Below, piece after piece: positions 52,151 to 64,000 of a DNA stretch of 64,000 bases. Position 1 is the first letter of the stretch. Each line of letters begins with the position of its first letter. The notes below the pieces were generated by a model. The model had not been told where the DNA came from, did not search any database, and saw nothing but the letters and a program-made list of their open reading frames with translations. A program made the position numbers and the translations under genes. Source of the stretch: JAIVGV01 sp031425275 (lineage in GTDB: Bacteria > Acidobacteriota > Blastocatellia > Pyrinomonadales > Pyrinomonadaceae); contig JANPJA010000138.1 of NCBI GenBank assembly GCA_031425275.1, positions 40,062-104,061 on the forward strand. The letters are read 5' to 3'.

Positions 52151-52262
52151 GTCAGTGGTCAGTCGTCCGTGGTCAGTTGTTTTGTGCCGCCTGAACTTGA
52201 TGGCTGAACTTCACCCGCCGCTTGCCCAATCACGAACCACTGACCACTGACCACTGACCACT
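52151..52262. repeat. Heptamer hairpin array F
   Basis: The left arm (52151-52179) is partly decayed GTCAGTG units; the right arm (52236-52262) has almost four perfect ACTGACC units. The centre begins GTTTTGTGCCGCCTGAA, matching the start of the centre of array E. It fills the hemA-hemC gap. Confidence 0.88.
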
Positions 52263-52266
52263 AACA

Positions 52267-53205
52267 ATGAAATCTCATTTCACCATCGGTTCGCGCGGCT
52301 CGCGGCTCGCCCTGTGGCAGGCCGAGTGGGTGCGCACGCGGTTGGGCGAACTCAGGCCCGGCGTCGAGGTGCGCGTCGAGATTTACAAGACCACCGGAGA
52401 CATTCACCGCGACGTGCCGCTCGCGGTCATCGGCGGCAAGGGCGCGTTCACGAAGGAACTCGAAGAAGCCCTGCTCGACGCGCGGATCGATATCGCCGTC
52501 CACTCGCTCAAAGATTTACCGACCACGCTCCCCGACGGACTGACTATCGCGGCCGTCCCCGAACGCGAAGACCCGCGCGACGCCCTCGTGCTGCCACGCG
52601 GTTCCGTAATCGAAGTTAGCTCGTTGACGAGCTTGCCGGCGGGCGCAATCGTCGGCACGTCGAGTCTGCGGCGACAGGCACAACTCCGTCACCTGCGGCC
52701 GGACGTGTCGATCGCAGACGTGCGCGGCAACGTGGACACGCGGCTGCGTAAACTCGACGCGGGCGGGTTTGACGCGCTCATCCTCGCCGCCGCCGGGTTG
52801 CGCCGCCTCGGGTTCGACGCTCGAATCGACGCGGCCATCGAATCAATTGAAATGTTGTCGGCCGTCGGGCAGGGTGCGCTCGGCGTCGAGACGCGAGAGG
52901 ATGACGCGGCGACGCGCGAGATCGTCTCGCTGCTCGAACACGCCCCGACGCGCGCGGCCTGCACGGCGGAGCGCGCGCTGCTCGCCGCGCTCGGCGGCGG
53001 CTGTCAGGTTCCCATCGCCGCGCACGGCACCATCGAGCGGGGCCGCATCAAGCTCGAAGGTCTGGTCGCCGCCCTCGACGGCTCGCGCGTCATTCGCGAC
53101 TCGCTCGACGGCGACGCAACCGAGGCTGAGCGCGCCGGCCAGACACTCGCGGCCCGGCTGCGCGAACAAGGCGCGGACGAGTTGCTCGACCGGCTGGCAA
53201 ATTGA
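52267..53205 (+). CDS. hemC: Hydroxymethylbilane synthase
   Basis: A 312-residue porphobilinogen deaminase. IGSRGSRLALWQAEWVRTRL opens the protein, IDIAVHSLKDLPTTLPDGL and VRGNVDTRLRKLD bind substrate, and the dipyrromethane cofactor Cys lies in LGGGCQVPIAAHGT. It polymerises four porphobilinogens. The ATG is three bases downstream of array F. hemB, which makes porphobilinogen, is not in the window. Confidence 0.96.
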   Translation: MKSHFTIGSRGSRLALWQAEWVRTRLGELRPGVEVRVEIYKTTGDIHRDVPLAVIGGKGAFTKELEEALLDARIDIAVHSLKDLPTTLPDGLTIAAVPEREDPRDALVLPRGSVIEVSSLTSLPAGAIVGTSSLRRQAQLRHLRPDVSIADVRGNVDTRLRKLDAGGFDALILAAAGLRRLGFDARIDAAIESIEMLSAVGQGALGVETREDDAATREIVSLLEHAPTRAACTAERALLAALGGGCQVPIAAHGTIERGRIKLEGLVAALDGSRVIRDSLDGDATEAERAGQTLAARLREQGADELLDRLAN

Positions 53206-53242
53206 CGCATCATCAACTCGCCCGCCCGCTTTTTAACCCTGA

Positions 53243-54064
53243 ATGTCTTCACCCGAACCAACTCCAACCGGGCAGCCGCTCGTCGGTCGCACCATCTTGA
53301 TCACGCGCGCGCCGGAGCAGTCGGCCGAATTCGCGGCCGAGCTTGAGCGATACGGGGCGCGCGTCGTCTCGTGCCCCATGATCGAGATCACGGAGCCGGA
53401 GAGTTTCGCCCCGCTCGACGATTCTATCGAGCATCTCTTCGGCTACGACTGGATCGTCTTCACGAGCGCGAACGGCGTCGAGTCGTTCCTCCGCCGGCTC
53501 GCGGAGCGGGGCAACGACGTTAGCTCACTCGACGGTCTGCGTGTTTGCGCCGTCGGCCCCGCGACGGCGGAGCGTTTGATCGCCGAGCACGTCCACGTCG
53601 ATGTCGTCCCCGAGCAGTTCAAGGCCGAGGGCGTCTTCGCCGCGCTCGAAAGTTACTTGGGCGGGCGCGAGGCGTTCGACCGGCTGAATTTCCTGCTCCC
53701 GCGCGCGGCCTCGGCCCGCGACTATCTGCCGCGCGCTCTCGAAGAGGCCGGCGCGCGCGTGGACGTGGTGGCCGCCTACCGGACCGTCTCACCGAGGTCG
53801 AGCGAACGCGCGCGAGTCGAGGCCCTGCTCGTCGGCGGGGGCGTTGACTGCGTCACCTTCGCCAGCGCATCCGCCGTCACGAATTTCGCACGGCTCTTCG
53901 ACACGGGCGATCTCGTCCCGCTGCTCGGCGGCGTCCGCGTAGCCTGCATCGGCGACGTGACCGCGCGCGCCGCCGCCGACTTCGGACTCCGCGTTGACAT
54001 CCAACCCGCCCGGTTCACAGCCCCCGCGCTCGCCCGCGCCATCGCGGATAACTTCGCACGGTAG
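53243..54064 (+). CDS. hemD: Uroporphyrinogen-III synthase
   Basis: A 273-residue two-lobed synthase that closes hydroxymethylbilane into uroporphyrinogen III. The family is poorly conserved, but GRTILITRAPEQSAEFAAEL, DWIVFTSANGVESFL, CAVGPATAERL, VDCVTFASASAVTNFA and ACIGDVTARAAADFGLRV give the expected pattern. It follows hemC by 37 bases. No methyltransferase fusion is present. Confidence 0.94.
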   Translation: MSSPEPTPTGQPLVGRTILITRAPEQSAEFAAELERYGARVVSCPMIEITEPESFAPLDDSIEHLFGYDWIVFTSANGVESFLRRLAERGNDVSSLDGLRVCAVGPATAERLIAEHVHVDVVPEQFKAEGVFAALESYLGGREAFDRLNFLLPRAASARDYLPRALEEAGARVDVVAAYRTVSPRSSERARVEALLVGGGVDCVTFASASAVTNFARLFDTGDLVPLLGGVRVACIGDVTARAAADFGLRVDIQPARFTAPALARAIADNFAR

Positions 54065-54184
54065 TAGCCGCCCCTCATGGGCGGGCTACTGACGGCGCAC
54101 TAAAGTTTCGTTACGAGTCGCACCCTCACCTCTCATCCTCTCACCTTTCATGCCTACTTTTCTTCGTGTGATACACTTTCGATC

Positions 54185-55255
<1,071 letters not shown>

Positions 55256-55290
55256 TCGGGTTTTCAATCGGACTTATCGAACGGGCGGAT

Positions 55291-55384
55291 TCACCGCAGA
55301 GACGCAGAGAGCGCGGAGGGGGCGCTGAGAAGAAGTTGAATCTTCCTCTGCGCCCCCTCTGCGTCCTCTGCGTCTCTGCGGTGA
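55291..55384. repeat. 40-bp-arm CGCAGAG hairpin, copy J
   Basis: Arms 55291-55330 and 55345-55384 of 40 bases each, nearly complementary, with a loop of AGAAGTTGAATCTT. Arms and loop match copy I at 35889. It lies between the convergent sigma-54 activator and H1-like genes. Confidence 0.88.
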
Positions 55385-55428
55385 GTTCTGATGCTGAGAC
55401 TTGATCGCACTCTAGGTTGATCTCTCGG

Positions 55429-55944
55429 CTACCTCTTCCTCGCGCCGCCCTTCGACGACTTGGCCCCGCCCGTCTTGCCGGCGGCCGCTTTGCCCGTGCC
55501 AGACTTGGCGCCGGATTTTTTACTGCCGGCGGCTTTCCCGCCGCGCGCGGCGGTCTGGGCGACGGCGCGCGTGGCGCTGCCCACCACGGTCTTGGCCGCT
55601 CTGCCGGCCTCGCGCGCGGCCTTGCGCGCGCCCACCGAAGCCGCGCTCGCGCCGGAGCCGACGTTCGACGCCTTGCGCTTATTGGACGTGCGCGCCGACG
55701 ATTTCCCACTCGCCTGTGAGCCGCCCGGGCGGATCAACTCGGCCGCCGTCGGGCTGACGCTCTCCAACGAACTGGACGCTGATTCGAGTGCGGCGCGGCC
55801 CAGACTCGAAGCACGCTCGGCCAGCTCGCCCGCGATGCCGCGCCCCTGTTTGAGCGCGCCGCCCACCGCGTCAAGCGGCGCGTTCAACAAGCCGCCGCCG
55901 CCGCCGCTTTTTTTACTTCCGACTCCCTTTTTTTTACTCGCCAT
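55429..55944 (-). CDS. Lysine/alanine-rich histone-H1-like protein
   Basis: A 171-residue strongly basic, low-complexity protein. The ATG has a good GGAGG six bases upstream. It opens SKKKGVGSKKSGGGGG, has a middle amphipathic part (AGELAERASSLGRAALESAS), and ends in Lys/Ala/Gly repeats such as KKSGAKSGTGKAAAGKTGG. Composition and layout recall bacterial H1-like DNA-compacting proteins, but no domain is certain and a cell-surface or phasin-like role for the central helix is also conceivable. It is transcribed towards the sigma-54 activator gene. Confidence 0.75.
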   Translation of the reverse strand: MASKKKGVGSKKSGGGGGLLNAPLDAVGGALKQGRGIAGELAERASSLGRAALESASSSLESVSPTAAELIRPGGSQASGKSSARTSNKRKASNVGSGASAASVGARKAAREAGRAAKTVVGSATRAVAQTAARGGKAAGSKKSGAKSGTGKAAAGKTGGAKSSKGGARKR

Positions 55945-56023
55945 GTTTTCCCTCCACTGTCGTTTCTATTCTTCCGGCCGGTTAGTCGGCCGCAAGTTTA
56001 CAGCAAAAACTTTCACGGACGAT

Positions 56024-59389
<3,366 letters not shown>

Positions 59390-59569
59390 GCGTTCCTCCG
59401 GAACAGTTTGCCCACCGGGCAAAGACGATAAGTTTTTTTTCAGTCTGAAATGGATTGTTAGAAAACTGTCGGCAATATACCAGACGCGCGCGCGCGCCGC
59501 GAAAAAATCTTATCGCGGCGGCGCGAGTCCTTGCCTCGCCTCGGCGGGCGGTGTTAATTATCCGCAGAC

Positions 59570-60472
59570 ATGTCGCGCGTGCTTCTCATTTTCATCGACG
59601 GCCTCGGCATCGGCTCGCGCGCCCCGCACAACCCGCTCGCCCGACTCGGCGAGGAGGCCGCGCCGCTCGCCGTCTTCGCCGGCGAAGAACCCCGTCTCAT
59701 CGAAGGCGGCGTGCTGGCGCGCACCGACGCGCGGCTCGGCGTCGCGGGCCGCCCGCAGAGCGCGTCGGGCCAGACGACGATCCTGACGGGCGTCAACGCG
59801 CCCGCGCGACTCGGCTATCACAAGCAGGGCTTCCCGAACGAGGCGTTGCGGGAGATCATCCGCGAGCATTCGATCTTCAAACAACTGCGCGAACTCGGCG
59901 CGGGGCCGGACGCTTTTGCCAACGCCTACACGCCCGGCTTCTTCTCCGAGCGTCCGCGCTGGGTCTCGGCCACGACCGTGGCGGTCGAAGCGGCCGGACT
60001 CCAGTTCCGCGCGCTCGAAGATATGTCGGACGGCCGCGCGGTTTTCATGGACTACACCAACGGCCTCCTCCGCGAGCGCGGCTTCGACGCGCCCGCGCGC
60101 ACGCCCGAGGAGGCCGCCGCCGTGCTGGCCGGGATCGCCGCCACGCACCGCTTCACGCTCTACGAATATTTCATCACGGACAAGGTCGGCCACGCGCAGG
60201 ACATGGACGAAGCGCTCCTCGTCCTCTCCGGCCTCGCGCGCTTCGTCCGCGCGGCGCTGAGGTGCGTCGATCTCTCGCGGACGACCGTCCTGCTCACGAG
60301 CGACCACGGCAACGTCGAAGACCTGAGCGTCCGCAACCACACGCTGAACGACGTGCCGACTCTGGCGTGGGGGCCGGGGCGCGAGACCGTCGCGCGCCGG
60401 GTCCGAGACCTCGCCGACATCACCCCTACGATCGTCGAAATCATCTCAGCCACAAAGGCGGCCAACGCATGA
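59570..60472 (+). CDS. Alkaline-phosphatase-superfamily metalloenzyme
   Basis: A 300-residue protein of the alkaline phosphatase/phosphoglycerate mutase superfamily. RVLLIFIDGLGIGS provides the first metal Asp, SASGQTTILTGVNAPARLGYH holds the nucleophile region (Thr in GQTT), TDKVGHAQDMDEA gives metal His and Asp, and LLTSDHGNVEDLSVRNHT supplies the final Asp-His-Gly-Asn motif. It is shorter than iPGM (about 510). The substrate is unknown. The start follows a 180-base divergent gap. Its stop overlaps the ATG of the downstream transporter (ATGA), implying translational coupling and perhaps joint handling of a phosphorylated compound. Confidence 0.88.
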   Translation: MSRVLLIFIDGLGIGSRAPHNPLARLGEEAAPLAVFAGEEPRLIEGGVLARTDARLGVAGRPQSASGQTTILTGVNAPARLGYHKQGFPNEALREIIREHSIFKQLRELGAGPDAFANAYTPGFFSERPRWVSATTVAVEAAGLQFRALEDMSDGRAVFMDYTNGLLRERGFDAPARTPEEAAAVLAGIAATHRFTLYEYFITDKVGHAQDMDEALLVLSGLARFVRAALRCVDLSRTTVLLTSDHGNVEDLSVRNHTLNDVPTLAWGPGRETVARRVRDLADITPTIVEIISATKAANA

Positions 60473-61881
60473 GCCAAATCCCCCCCTCCGGCAAGGCCCG
60501 CGCGCGAGTCGAGCCCGCCGGGAAGAACGACCGCCGCGAAATCTTCGGCTGGATGATGTACGACTGGGCGAACTCCGCCTTCTTCACGACCGTGGTGGGT
60601 GCGATGTTCGGCCCCTACCTGACCAACATCGCGCAGGCGGCGGTCGGGGAGAACGGGTCGGTGCTCGATCTCGGCTCGCTCTACTCGATCTCGGCCAAGT
60701 CGTTCTTCCCGCTCTGCGTCTCGACCGCCGTACTGCTGCAAGTCATCGCGCTCCCCATGCTCGGGGCCGTGGCCGACTATTCTAATTTGAAGAAGCGTCT
60801 GATGGCGGTCTTCTGTTACGCGGGTGTGGCGGCGACCTGTCTGATGTTCTTCGTCACGCAGGGGCGGCACCTGTTGGGCGGCCTGCTGTTCATCGCGGCC
60901 GTGTTGTGCATCAACGCCTCGGTCGTCATCTACAACTCTTACCTGCCGCAGATCACGACCGAGGACAGGCGCGACCGCGTGTCGAGTCGCGGCTTCGCGC
61001 TCGGGTATCTCGGGGGCGGGCTGTTGCTCGTCCTCAACCTCGCGCTCGTCCAGTTCGCGCCCCGGCTCGGCGTCTCCACCGGGATGGCCGTGCGCCTCTC
61101 GCTGCTTTCCGCCGGGCTGTGGTGGGGCGGGTTCGCGCTCGTCACCTTCGCGCGCCTGCGCGAGCGCCCCGCGAATCGCGCGCTCCCCGCCGGGCGCGGC
61201 TACCTGACGGTCGGCTTCTCCGAGGTGCGCAAGACTTTCCGCGAGTTGGGGCGGCTGCGGCATACGCGCCGCTTCCTGCTCGCCTACTTGCTCTACATCG
61301 ACGGCGTGCAGACGGTGATCAGCATGGCCTCGGTCTTCCTCTCGCAGGAATTGTTCGCGTCGCGGGGCTTGGAGACCGACCCATCATTTCTCATCGGCAT
61401 TTTCCTGCTGGTGCAGTTCGTCGCGATCCCCGGCGCGCTCATCTTCGAGCGCATCGCGCGGGTCGCGGGCACGAAGCAGGCCATCGTGGTGGCGGTCGTC
61501 CTCTGGTCGGGGCTGGTGATTTACGCCTACGGATTTTTGCAGACGACCGGGCAGGCGTGGTTTATGGGCGCGATGATCGGGCTGGTGCTCGGCGGGGTGC
61601 AGGCGCTCTCGCGCTCGCTTTATTCGCGGATGATCCCGGCGGGGCGCGAAGCATCTTTCTTCGGCCTCTATGAAATCTCGGAGCGTGCTTCGTGGATGGG
61701 CACGCTGATGTTCTTCTTCGTCGTCAACGCCACCGGCTCTTACCGGCAGGCGATCCTGTTCCTGATCGTCTTCTTCGCCGCCGGACTCGCCGTCCTACTC
61801 ATCACGGACGCCGACCGGGCCGTGCGCGAGGCCCGCGATTCGATCCCGGAAGCGGGCGAAGGCACACCCGCCGCGACTTAA
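60469..61881 (+). CDS. UMF1/Atg22-like MFS transporter
   Basis: A 470-residue transporter with about 12 helices. The start is the ATG at 60469, overlapping the previous stop by four bases; the frame remains open upstream, but only as an out-of-frame reading of the metalloenzyme gene. EIFGWMMYDWANSAFFTTVV is the hallmark of the UMF1 group related to the yeast vacuolar amino-acid effluxer Atg22, followed by LPMLGAVADYSNLKKRLM and GGVQALSRSLYSRMIPAGRE. Bacterial substrates are generally unknown. Coupling to an alkaline-phosphatase-like enzyme gene suggests export or import of its product. Confidence 0.92.
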   Translation: MSQIPPSGKARARVEPAGKNDRREIFGWMMYDWANSAFFTTVVGAMFGPYLTNIAQAAVGENGSVLDLGSLYSISAKSFFPLCVSTAVLLQVIALPMLGAVADYSNLKKRLMAVFCYAGVAATCLMFFVTQGRHLLGGLLFIAAVLCINASVVIYNSYLPQITTEDRRDRVSSRGFALGYLGGGLLLVLNLALVQFAPRLGVSTGMAVRLSLLSAGLWWGGFALVTFARLRERPANRALPAGRGYLTVGFSEVRKTFRELGRLRHTRRFLLAYLLYIDGVQTVISMASVFLSQELFASRGLETDPSFLIGIFLLVQFVAIPGALIFERIARVAGTKQAIVVAVVLWSGLVIYAYGFLQTTGQAWFMGAMIGLVLGGVQALSRSLYSRMIPAGREASFFGLYEISERASWMGTLMFFFVVNATGSYRQAILFLIVFFAAGLAVLLITDADRAVREARDSIPEAGEGTPAAT

Positions 61882-61902
61882 AAAATAACTTCAGTTGTGT
61901 GC

Positions 61903-62232
61903 TTAAACTTTGCGGGCGGCGCGCGGCTCGCGGTCTTCGCCGGCCGCGCGTTCGAGACACTCCTGCGAGCAGTAGGCGTGCGGCGAGGCGCGGAAGGTGA
62001 GGGCGCGCGAGGTCGGAAGCCACGTGTCGCACGAGGCGCAACGGATGAGCTTCTCGCCGCCCGCGTTTCGTGCGCGCTGTGTCGATCGGGCAGCCCCGTC
62101 CGCCGTCATGCGTCGCGCCTCGCGGACGAAGCCGAAGGCGCGGCGGGCGAGATGGATATAGGGTCGCAACCGCGCGTAGATGAAGTATGCGGCGACGGCG
62201 AGGAGGAAGACGATGAGCAGGTATTTGATCAC
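61903..62232 (-). CDS. Small membrane protein with zinc-ribbon (PP0621-like)
   Basis: A 109-residue protein with a GTG start. One N-terminal helix (IKYLLIVFLLAVAAYFIYAR) is followed by a basic stretch and a ribbon with CASCDTWLP (about 66-74) and AYCSQECLERAAG near 87, four cysteines positioned to bind zinc. This fits the PP0621 family of unknown function. The start overlaps the stop of the TPR gene by four bases (GTGA), so the two are co-translated. Confidence 0.85.
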   Translation of the reverse strand: MIKYLLIVFLLAVAAYFIYARLRPYIHLARRAFGFVREARRMTADGAARSTQRARNAGGEKLIRCASCDTWLPTSRALTFRASPHAYCSQECLERAAGEDREPRAARKV

Positions 62233-63023
62233 TCGCGCTCCTTCGTCCCGCCGACGTTCTTCGCGCCGCCGCCGCCGCCGTCCGCGCTGACCTTCACACC
62301 AGTTAACTTGGCGCGTAAATCAGCGAGCGACTTATTCGCGGGGTGCGCGCGCGCCAGCTCTTCGATCCGGCGGGCGGCTTCTCCACGCTCGCCCGTGGCC
62401 AGCAGCGCGGAGGCCAGATTCTGCAACGCCATCTCGTGTCGCGGGTCGCCCGCGAGCGCCTTGCGGTACTCGCTGATGGCGGCGGCCGTGTCGGGCGGCT
62501 GCGCGTAGGCGTGAGTCATGCCGAGCAGCGTGTGGACGTTCACGTCGTCGGGCTTTTGTAGTAAAGCTTTGAGATAGTAGCCGCGCGCTTCGAGAAAGTT
62601 TTTCGGGTCGGAGGCGAGGCCGAGCGTCAGGTGCGAGTTGGCGAGCAGCAGGAGCGTGTCGTAGTTCTTCGGGTCTGCCTCGTGTGCGCGGCGGAAGAGG
62701 CGCGCGGCGTCGGCGAGCAGACCTGACTGACCCGACATCAGCGCATAGCTGTAGGCGCGCTCGGCCGCGAGCCGCTGCGCGTTCGTGTCGGCAGGCGCGG
62801 CGTCGGCACGCGAGATTAACTCGCGCGCCTCGCGCTCGGCGTCGGCCGGGCTTCCTTGCGCCGCCGACGCGGGACGCTCGGCGGGCGCACCCGCTTTGGC
62901 CCGCGCGACCTCGCCGCGTAACGCTTCCAGTTCCTGCCGGTTCGCCGAATTCGCGAAAATGAAGCCGGAGGACGCGCCGACGAGCAAGCCCACAACCGCG
63001 TAGAGAATCTTTTGCCTATCCAC
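62229..63023 (-). CDS. Membrane-anchored TPR protein
   Basis: A 264-residue protein (GTG start) with an N-terminal helix (ILYAVVGLLVGASSGFIFAN), a short coiled segment, and TPR units from about residue 80 to 240 (AYSYALMSGQSGLLADAARL, TLLLLANSHLTLGLASDPKN, MALQNLASALLATGERGEAA). It ends in a Gly-rich tail. The form resembles CcmG/CcmH-type or assembly-platform TPR anchors, but no specific role can be given. It is coupled to the PP0621-like gene. Confidence 0.85.
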   Translation of the reverse strand: MDRQKILYAVVGLLVGASSGFIFANSANRQELEALRGEVARAKAGAPAERPASAAQGSPADAEREARELISRADAAPADTNAQRLAAERAYSYALMSGQSGLLADAARLFRRAHEADPKNYDTLLLLANSHLTLGLASDPKNFLEARGYYLKALLQKPDDVNVHTLLGMTHAYAQPPDTAAAISEYRKALAGDPRHEMALQNLASALLATGERGEAARRIEELARAHPANKSLADLRAKLTGVKVSADGGGGGAKNVGGTKERE

Positions 63024-63084
63024 GTTGATAATTTTGCCAGACCCCGACGCGGCCGAGTTTAGCAGATGCGTCGCGCAAAATGCG

Positions 63085-63119
63085 ACGCACGCACCCTGCG
63101 AGATGCAAGGTGCGTGCGT
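63085..63119. terminator. 11-bp stem hairpin between RHH and TPR genes
   Basis: Arms 63085-63095 and 63109-63119 (ACGCACGCACC and its complement) are perfect, next to a second short palindrome at about 63067-63089. There is no strong U-run. It is downstream of the ribbon-helix-helix gene and upstream of the TPR gene. Confidence 0.4.
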
Positions 63120-63152
63120 GGAAAATTCCCCGGCGCGGGGCCGTCGTCTTGG

Positions 63153-63443
63153 CTAAGCCTCGCCGCCGCCTTCGTCTCCGATGGCGTCTGGCTCTGATCC
63201 GACGGGCAAGTCGTTGCGGCGGCGGCGCTCGGGCGGGTCAACGGCGCGGCGGCGCGGCGGCGACTGCGGCGTGCGGCGGTCGATCATGCCGGGCGGGAGC
63301 TGGCGACCGTGGACGGCCTCCGCGAGGATGCGCGTGATCTCCTGTGACAGCGTGCGGTGCTCGGCGGCGGCGCGCCGCTGCAAAGTCTCTTTGAGGTCGC
63401 GCGGGACGTACGCGCCGATGAAAACACCTTTCCGGTTAACCAT
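63153..63443 (-). CDS. Ribbon-helix-helix DNA-binding protein
   Basis: A 96-residue Arc/CopG-like protein. Residues about 1-50 (GVFIGAYVPRDLKETLQRRA, then EHRTLSQEITRILAEAVHG) show the strand-helix-helix pattern of ribbon-helix-helix dimers. The rest is a disordered Pro/Arg-rich and then acidic tail. No toxin gene is adjacent, so it is more likely a free-standing regulator than an antitoxin. It lies about 100 bases downstream of rnpB, same strand. Confidence 0.82.
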   Translation of the reverse strand: MVNRKGVFIGAYVPRDLKETLQRRAAAEHRTLSQEITRILAEAVHGRQLPPGMIDRRTPQSPPRRRAVDPPERRRRNDLPVGSEPDAIGDEGGGEA

Positions 63444-63539
63444 CAGCTTCTGTTGCCTCTCGCGTGCGTGGGTGGAAGAGCTTGTGATTTGTCCGTCTAG
63501 TCCGTGAGCGACTGCGTTCGGCCGTGCGTGTAGAGAGCA

Positions 63540-64000
63540 GGTCTGTAAGCCGAATTCTGTACCCCGCCCTCGCGGGCGGAGCGGCGATCATTCATCTAGG
63601 CCGGCCGTTGCCGGACGGCTCGAGCGACCTACCCGGAGGTCGTAGCGCATTCTTGCGAATGCGGCTTCGGGCGGGCAGCCCTATTTGACGCCTCCCTATT
63701 TGGTCTTGCACTGCGAGGAGTTTGCCTGGCCGCGCGTGTCACCACGCGCGCCGGTGCGCTCTTACATTAAGCCCGAAGGCCGCACCATTTCACCCATCAC
63801 CCGTCACCCGCCCCCGAAGGGGACGAAGCGCGCCGGCTGGTCTGTTTTCTGTTGCACTTGTCGTCGCGCCGGTTATGGTCGCAGCTACTGAAAGCCGCTC
63901 CCGAAACCCGCGCGCCCAGCCGTTAGCTGGCTCGCTGCCCTGTAGTGTTCGGACTTTCCTCCCCCTCCGACTCTGACGAGCCTTCGGCGGCGACCGCCCG
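63540..64000 (-). ncRNA. rnpB: RNase P RNA, type A (5' end at or just beyond window edge)
   Basis: Read on the minus strand this is the catalytic RNA that matures tRNA 5' ends. Conserved elements appear in order: GAGGAAAGTCCG (P4 5' side), CAGGGCAGCGAGCCAG, AGTGCAACAGA, GTAAGAGCGCACC, GGCAAACTCC, CCAAATAGGG, GGGTAGGTCGCTCGAGCC, CCTAGATGAATGA and ACAGAATTCGGCTTACAGACC near the 3' end, at about 63540. The 5' end lies within a few bases of position 64000 and may be slightly truncated. The J11/12 region, normally GGGTGAAA, holds three GGGTGAN heptads at 63788-63810, an insertion matching the intergenic heptad family. The promoter lies outside the window. Confidence 0.97.
63788..63810 (-). repeat. 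Heptad expansion inside rnpB
   Basis: On the RNA strand CGGGTGACGGGTGATGGGTGA reads as three GGGTGAN heptads, where RNase P RNAs of this type usually have a single GGGTGAAA. The units equal those in intergenic arrays A-C. Confidence 0.75.

Noticed and set aside
50754..52262. CRISPR-like reading of the repeat arrays
   Set aside because: Units are seven bases with no spacers between them and no cas genes; the second half is the complement of the first.
54091..54150. A seventh complete heptamer hairpin before the sigma-54 activator
   Set aside because: Only a one-sided, degenerate CTCACCT run is present with no complementary arm, so it is noted only as a possible decayed copy.
59455..60468. 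Upstream in-frame extension of the UMF1 transporter
   Set aside because: This stretch is the metalloenzyme gene in another frame; the ATGA overlap gives a natural start at 60469.
63153..63443. Antitoxin of a toxin-antitoxin pair
   Set aside because: No toxin-sized gene adjoins the ribbon-helix-helix gene; neighbours are rnpB and a TPR gene.

Overview
The window is high-GC DNA from a Gram-negative bacterium, most likely an acidobacterium. Two very large Oar-like TonB-dependent receptors (carboxypeptidase-regulatory domain plus plug plus barrel) are typical of Acidobacteriota. Kdo genes (kdsA, kdsB, kdsC) imply an outer membrane with Kdo-containing lipopolysaccharide. A type-A RNase P RNA gene closes the window. 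No taxonomic marker such as rRNA is present, so the phylum is an inference.

Layout. 1-7.9 kb: a cut-off secreted amidohydrolase, a glycolate oxidase pair in which GlcD and GlcE are one polypeptide followed by GlcF, N-acetylglucosamine-6-phosphate deacetylase (nagA) and a secreted TPR protein. 8-19.5 kb: the two Oar-like receptors enclosing a D-aminoacylase-type amidohydrolase and a fused PabB-PabC for p-aminobenzoate. 19.6-32.8 kb: eight genes all on the minus strand that read as a cell-wall salvage locus. In transcription order they are a BadF-type sugar kinase (candidate murK), murQ, a HAD protein, a sodium:solute symporter, nagZ, an AmiE-like/NamZ fusion, an S1/P1-type secreted nuclease and a GHL10 (DUF187, YddW/DigH-like) glycoside hydrolase. 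A LysR regulator diverges from them, followed by a secreted gamma-glutamyltransferase. 36-44.6 kb: kdsC, a pseudo-M1 peptidase with TPRs, kdsA, a Ser/Thr kinase, pyrG, a small membrane protein and kdsB. 44.9-49.8 kb: cystathionine gamma-synthase, a PP2C phosphatase, NfeD, proline dehydrogenase and an HD protein. 49.9-55.3 kb: ccsA/hemX-hemA-hemC-hemD and a sigma-54 activator. 55.4-64 kb: a histone-H1-like basic protein, a tricorn-like S41 protease, an alkaline-phosphatase-superfamily enzyme coupled to an Atg22/UMF1-type MFS transporter, two small membrane proteins, a ribbon-helix-helix protein and rnpB.

How the genes work together. GHL10 would cut peptide-free glycan, the AmiE-like domain would strip stem peptides, NagZ and NamZ would release GlcNAc and MurNAc from chain ends, the symporter would import them, the kinase and MurQ would turn MurNAc into GlcNAc-6-P, and NagA (13 kb away) would feed it to glycolysis or amino-sugar synthesis. 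The secreted nuclease and gamma-glutamyltransferase fit feeding on dead bacterial cells.

The second strong theme is intergenic repeats. Six gaps carry heptanucleotide arrays facing their own reverse complement (A-F), two more carry a different heptad family (G, H), two convergent gaps carry a 40-bp-arm hairpin (I, J), and two gaps of the salvage locus carry a 137-139 bp palindrome-ended element (X1, X2). The same GGGTGAN heptad is expanded inside RNase P RNA, and another heptad array supplies the last residues of KdsB. Only one gap exceeds 300 bases (13272-13607); it holds an A+T-rich core with a candidate promoter. No tRNA, rRNA, CRISPR array, insertion sequence or phage gene was seen.
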